From Collimonas humicola (GTDB lineage: Bacteria; Pseudomonadota; Gammaproteobacteria; Burkholderiales; Burkholderiaceae_D): a DNA stretch of 64,000 nt. The DNA is taken from the NCBI RefSeq assembly GCF_018304945.1, contig NZ_JAGQEE010000001.1, positions 496,001 through 560,000 on the forward strand. Reading direction: 5' to 3'. How positions within the stretch are numbered: the stretch's first letter is position 1; every line of letters begins with the position of its first letter. A model generated the notes under the pieces. That model saw only the letters and a list, made by a program, of their open reading frames with translations. It did no database searches and had not been told where the DNA came from. This document shows positions 60,768 through 64,000 of the stretch, piece after piece. The position numbers were made by a program, and so were the translations under genes.

Positions 60768-61999
60768 TGCATACAAGAGTTGAGCAATGTGATGTCCTGG
60801 TCATCGGCGCCGGTCCGGCCGGAGCGGTGGCGGCGGCCCTGCTGTTGAAGCAGGGCCGCCAGGTCCTGGTGCTGGAGCGCGAACAGTTTCCGCGTTTCAG
60901 CATCGGCGAAAGCCTGCTGCCGCAAAGCATGGAGTACCTGGAACAAGCCGGCATGCTGCAGGCCGTGGTGGAAGCCGGCTTCCAGTACAAGAACGGCGCC
61001 GCCTTTGTCCGTGGCGAGCGCTATACCGACTTCGATTTCCGCGACAAGCATTCAGCCGGCTGGGGCACCACCTATCAAGTGCAGCGCGCCCATTTCGACC
61101 AGGTGCTGGCGAATGAGGCTGAACGCCAGGGCGCCGAAGTGCGTTACCGGCACACTGTCACGGCATTCGATCAAGAAGGAGCGAAGCCGCGCGTCACCGT
61201 GCGTCATGCCGACGGCAGCGAATACATCGTGGAGGCAGGTTTTGTGCTGGACGCCAGCGGTTTTGGCCGTGTCTTGCCAAAGTTGCTGCAATTGGAAACG
61301 CCGTCGAATTTTCCTGTGCGCGGCGCGATTTTCACGCATATCGAGGACGGCGTCGCCGCAGGGGGATTCGACCGCAACAAGATCCGCATCACGGTTCATC
61401 CGGAACATTGCAATGTCTGGTATTGGCTGATTCCGTTTGCCGGCGGCCGCTGTTCCATCGGCGTGGTGGCGGAAACCAAGTTCCTGGAACAATTCAAGGG
61501 CAGCGAAACCGAGCGCCTGCAGGAACTGGTGATGCAGGACCCGGCTTCGCGCGCGCTGCTGAAAAATGCACGCTGGGATACGCCGGCGCGCCAGATTGTC
61601 GGCTACTCGGCCAACGTCAAGTCCTTGTGGGGCAAAGGCTATGCCCTGTTAGGCAATGCCGGCGAATTCCTCGACCCGGTGTTTTCTTCCGGCGTGACGA
61701 TCGCCGTCAAGTCAGCCAGCCTGGCCGCCGCGGCCTTGCAGCGCCAGTTTGCCGGCGAAGCCGTCGATTGGGAGAAAGAATATGCGCTGCCCCTGAAAAA
61801 GGGCGTGGACGCTTTCCGCACCTTTGTCGAATCCTGGTATTCCGGCGGCTTCCAGAACGTGATTTTCTATGAACGGCAGCAGCCGGAGGTGCGCCGCATG
61901 ATCGCCGCCATCCTGGCCGGCTATGCCTGGGACGAGAGCAATCCCTATGTCAAGGAGAGCAAGCGTCGCCTCAATACGCTGGAGGAAATATGCAGCTAG
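60767..61999 (+). CDS. FAD-dependent oxidoreductase, flavin halogenase-like, of the APE operon
   Basis: A 410-residue flavoprotein. The FAD motif is DVLVIGAGPAGAVAAALLL (GxGxxG), followed by FPRFSIGESLLPQS. Two features of flavin-dependent halogenases are visible: a lysine (K75, in GFQYKNGAAF) near the place of the catalytic Lys, and the WxWxIP motif W218-Y-W-L-I-P223 (NVWYWLIPF). The C-terminal part contains LLGNAGEFLDPVFSSGVTIAVKSA. A relative could halogenate the aryl head group, as in brominated xanthomonadins, but the group also holds oxidoreductases without halogenase activity. The ATG overlaps the MMPL stop by 1 nt. Confidence 0.85.
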   Translation: MHTRVEQCDVLVIGAGPAGAVAAALLLKQGRQVLVLEREQFPRFSIGESLLPQSMEYLEQAGMLQAVVEAGFQYKNGAAFVRGERYTDFDFRDKHSAGWGTTYQVQRAHFDQVLANEAERQGAEVRYRHTVTAFDQEGAKPRVTVRHADGSEYIVEAGFVLDASGFGRVLPKLLQLETPSNFPVRGAIFTHIEDGVAAGGFDRNKIRITVHPEHCNVWYWLIPFAGGRCSIGVVAETKFLEQFKGSETERLQELVMQDPASRALLKNARWDTPARQIVGYSANVKSLWGKGYALLGNAGEFLDPVFSSGVTIAVKSASLAAAALQRQFAGEAVDWEKEYALPLKKGVDAFRTFVESWYSGGFQNVIFYERQQPEVRRMIAAILAGYAWDESNPYVKESKRRLNTLEEICS

Positions 62000-62631
62000 G
62001 GGGCTTCCGGCTTGCCGGCTGGCGCTCGCTCGGCTTGCCGCTCAGCGCGCTGCTGCTGGCTGCCTGCGCGACGCAGCCGGGCGGCCAGGCGCCGGTCCCA
62101 GCCCGGCTTGGACTGAAGCTGGCGCCGGCGACGCTGGGCGCCAATATCAGCCTGCAGCAGCATCTGACGGTGGAACGCAACGGCCGCATCGACCAGCTGG
62201 ATGCTGCGCTGGAGATCGACCAGCAGCAATTCAATATGGTCGGACTGGCTTTCGGCCAGCGCGTCCTGACCCTGCATTATGATGGCGAGACCTTGCAATC
62301 CTGGCGCCATCCGATGCTGCCGTCCCAGGTGCGTGCGGAGGATGTGCTGGAAGACACCCAGCTGACCCTGTGGCCGCTGGCGGCAATCCGTTCGGCGCTG
62401 CCGGCCGGCTGGGACATCCAGCAGCAAGGTCTGACGCGCACCTTGTCGCTGCAGAGTGAGCCGGTGATGGTCATCAACTACAGTTCGGACAGCAAGACGG
62501 CGCCCTGGAGCGGAAAGATAGAATTGAACAATCTGCGTTACCACTATCGCCTGACGATCGATTCGGTCAGCGACGCCGCCGGCGATGCGCCGGCCGGTCC
62601 GGTAACTAATGCAGCTCCCGCGGCGCCTTAG
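61990..62631 (+). CDS. DUF3261 lipoprotein of the APE operon
   Basis: A 213-residue predicted outer membrane lipoprotein: lipobox LLLAACA with lipidated Cys26, then a LolB-like DUF3261 domain (QLDAALEIDQQQFNMVGLAFGQRVLTLHYDGETLQSWRHPMLPSQVRAEDVLEDTQLTLWPLAAIRSALP). It is likely the outer membrane acceptor for cargo from the LolA-like carrier. The ATG at 61990 overlaps the previous gene by 10 nt. Confidence 0.88.
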   Translation: MQLGGFRLAGWRSLGLPLSALLLAACATQPGGQAPVPARLGLKLAPATLGANISLQQHLTVERNGRIDQLDAALEIDQQQFNMVGLAFGQRVLTLHYDGETLQSWRHPMLPSQVRAEDVLEDTQLTLWPLAAIRSALPAGWDIQQQGLTRTLSLQSEPVMVINYSSDSKTAPWSGKIELNNLRYHYRLTIDSVSDAAGDAPAGPVTNAAPAAP

Positions 62632-62633
62632 AC

Positions 62634-63809
62634 ATGGTTTATCTCAATCAACTCGGCATGATCTGTGCGCTCGGCGATACCCACGCCGGGATCAGCCGCC
62701 GCCTGTTCGCCGGTCACAGCGGCGTCGCCATGACGCGCCGCCATTCGCCGGAGCGGGAGCTGGCGCTCGGTTGCGTAGACGCCGTCCTGCCTGATATCGA
62801 GAGCCTGCCTCTGCATCACCGCAGCCGCAATAACCAGCTGGCGCTGGCCGCGCTGGCGCAGATCCGGCCGCAGGTCGACGCCGCCATACAGCGCTTCGGC
62901 GCACACCGGGTGGCGATCGTGCTCGGCACCAGTACTTCCGGCATCGCCCAGACCGAGGCGGCTTTCCGCTATCGCCGGGCCAACGGCGGCTTTCCTGCGG
63001 ATTTCAGCTATGCGCAGCAGGAAATGGCGTCGCCGGCAGCCATGCTGGCCGCCGAACTGGGCGTCAGCGGTCCGGCCTATGTGCATTCCAGCGCCTGTGC
63101 ATCGAGCAGCAAGGCAATGGCGAGCGCAGCCCGCCTGCTCAACATGGGGATCTGCGACGCTGTGCTGAGCGGCGGCGTCGATTCGCTGTGCGCCTTTACG
63201 GTGGCCGGCTTTGCCGCGCTGGAATCGGTCAGCGCCGTTCGCTGCAACCCCTTTAGCGCCAATCGCAACGGCATCAATATCGGCGAGGGCGCCGCGCTGT
63301 TCCTGATGACCAGGGCAGAGGCGACGGTCGGCCTGCGCGGCTGGGGCGAGTCCTCCGACGGCTATCATATTTCGGCGCCCGATCCGTCCGGCAACGGCGC
63401 CAGGAGCGCCATCGAACAGGCGCTGGCGCGTGCCGGCCTGGCGCCGGTGCAATGCGACTATATCAACTTGCATGGCACGGCGACGGTGCAGAACGACGCC
63501 ATGGAAGGCCGTGTGATCGCAGCCTTGTTCGGCGACCAGGTCGCGCTCAGCTCGACCAAACCGTTCACCGGACATGCCTTGGGCGCGGCCGGCGCGGTGG
63601 AGGCTGGCTTGTGCTGGCTGGCGATGCAGGACAGCAATCCGCAGGGCTGCCTGCCGCCGCATTTGTGGGACGGCATGGCCGATGCGCAGCTGCCGCAGCT
63701 CAATCTGCAGCCGCCGGGCGCGAGGCTGGGCCGGCCCTTGCGCTGGGCCCTGAGCAATTCCTTTGCCTTCGGCGGCGCCAATGCCAGCCTGCTGCTGGGA
63801 CGCGAATGA
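62634..63809 (+). CDS. Beta-ketoacyl-ACP synthase of the APE operon
   Basis: A 391-residue FabB/FabF-type ketosynthase with the full catalytic triad: C155 in SSACASSS, H280 in NLHGTATVQND and H314 in FTGHALGAAGAVE. It condenses malonyl-ACP with the growing chain; the ApeO type works with a non-catalytic chain-length partner, which the first gene of the operon could be. AGAC lies before the ATG at 62634, 2 nt after the previous stop. It overlaps the next start. Confidence 0.92.
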   Translation: MVYLNQLGMICALGDTHAGISRRLFAGHSGVAMTRRHSPERELALGCVDAVLPDIESLPLHHRSRNNQLALAALAQIRPQVDAAIQRFGAHRVAIVLGTSTSGIAQTEAAFRYRRANGGFPADFSYAQQEMASPAAMLAAELGVSGPAYVHSSACASSSKAMASAARLLNMGICDAVLSGGVDSLCAFTVAGFAALESVSAVRCNPFSANRNGINIGEGAALFLMTRAEATVGLRGWGESSDGYHISAPDPSGNGARSAIEQALARAGLAPVQCDYINLHGTATVQNDAMEGRVIAALFGDQVALSSTKPFTGHALGAAGAVEAGLCWLAMQDSNPQGCLPPHLWDGMADAQLPQLNLQPPGARLGRPLRWALSNSFAFGGANASLLLGRE

Positions 63810-64000
63810 TGAGCGAACCGATAGCTTTTGAAAACCTGGATATCCGCAGCCTGTTGCCGCATTCCGGCACGATGGTGCTGCTGGATCGCCTGCTGCACGC
63901 CGGCGCTGAAGAGCTGCTGGCCGAGGTGACGATCCGCACCGACAGCCTGTTCTGCCGGCAGCACGGCGTGCCGGCCTGGGTCGGCGTCGAATACATGGCG
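63809..64000 (+). CDS. ApeP-like hotdog dehydratase, 5' part (cut by window end)
   Basis: The first 64 residues of a gene running off the right edge. The sequence begins MSEPIAFENLDIRSLLPHSGTMVLLDRLLHAGAEEL, the typical opening of the ApeP-type 3-hydroxyacyl-ACP dehydratase family (LLPH... M-x-L-x-D). A second ATG 3 nt upstream is equally placed; both overlap the ketosynthase stop. It would dehydrate beta-hydroxyacyl intermediates. Later APE genes (ketoreductase and a second ketosynthase) are expected beyond the window. Confidence 0.85.
   Translation, partial: MSEPIAFENLDIRSLLPHSGTMVLLDRLLHAGAEELLAEVTIRTDSLFCRQHGVPAWVGVEYMA

Overview
The window reads as a chromosomal segment of a GC-rich betaproteobacterium, most likely Oxalobacteraceae (a Collimonas / Herbaspirillum / Janthinobacterium type). 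The main reason is the housekeeping block leuC - entericidin - leuD - leuB - asd - fimV - truA - trpF - trpB - trpA - accD - folC - SPOR protein - cvpA - purF - metZ (28.6-47.2 kb), an order I associate with Burkholderiales. The genus is inference from gene order and protein style only. I recognised no tRNA, rRNA, CRISPR array, phage or intact insertion sequence.

Layout. 0-10.1 kb is mixed accessory and regulatory DNA: a cut-off AraC regulator, a lone IS5-type DUF4096 domain, a YdeI-like protein, a cupredoxin/phosphoesterase pair facing an ECF sigma / anti-sigma pair, small unknown proteins, a GST, two small lipoproteins and an MFS pump beside a LysR regulator. 10.1-14.6 kb is a minus-strand ABC transporter operon (LolD-like ATPase, large FtsX-type permease, AttH/CrtC-like secreted protein). 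14.7-19.1 kb holds DUF3820, an orphan TAXI binding protein, a DUF2844-DUF3443 operon and an NlpD-like LysM/M23 lipoprotein. 19.1-27.5 kb is surface and signalling DNA: a glycine-rich repeat lipoprotein with a sigma-54 promoter, a GlxA-type regulator in one operon with a diguanylate cyclase, and two secreted glycine-rich proteins beside an orphan IS3 OrfA-like gene. 27.5-47.2 kb is an EamA exporter and then the conserved metabolic block. 47.2-49.0 kb carries LOG, TetR and DUF1289 genes.

From 49.5 kb to the right edge runs a tightly overlapping aryl-polyene (APE) type operon that is cut by the window end. It encodes a chain-length-factor-like ketosynthase, two acyltransferases, two acyl carrier proteins, a COG4648 membrane protein, an AMP-ligase fused to a dehydratase, a glycosyltransferase, an aromatic amino acid ammonia-lyase, a thioesterase, a LolA-like carrier, an MMPL exporter, a halogenase-like flavoprotein, a DUF3261 lipoprotein, a ketosynthase and the start of an ApeP-like dehydratase. 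Together these can make an aryl starter acid, load and elongate it to a polyene, attach it to a lipid and move it to the outer membrane.

Most notable for a second look: matching divergent ECF-type promoters (same box, same 16-nt spacer) between the sigma-factor operon and the phosphoesterase/cupredoxin operon; paired pepsin-like D-T/S-G-S motifs in the DUF3443 lipoprotein; a near-consensus sigma-54 promoter with an 18-bp perfect palindrome about 150 bp upstream, before the glycine-rich lipoprotein; the ammonia-lyase and halogenase-like enzyme in the APE operon; and a 26-bp-arm inverted repeat between purF and metZ.
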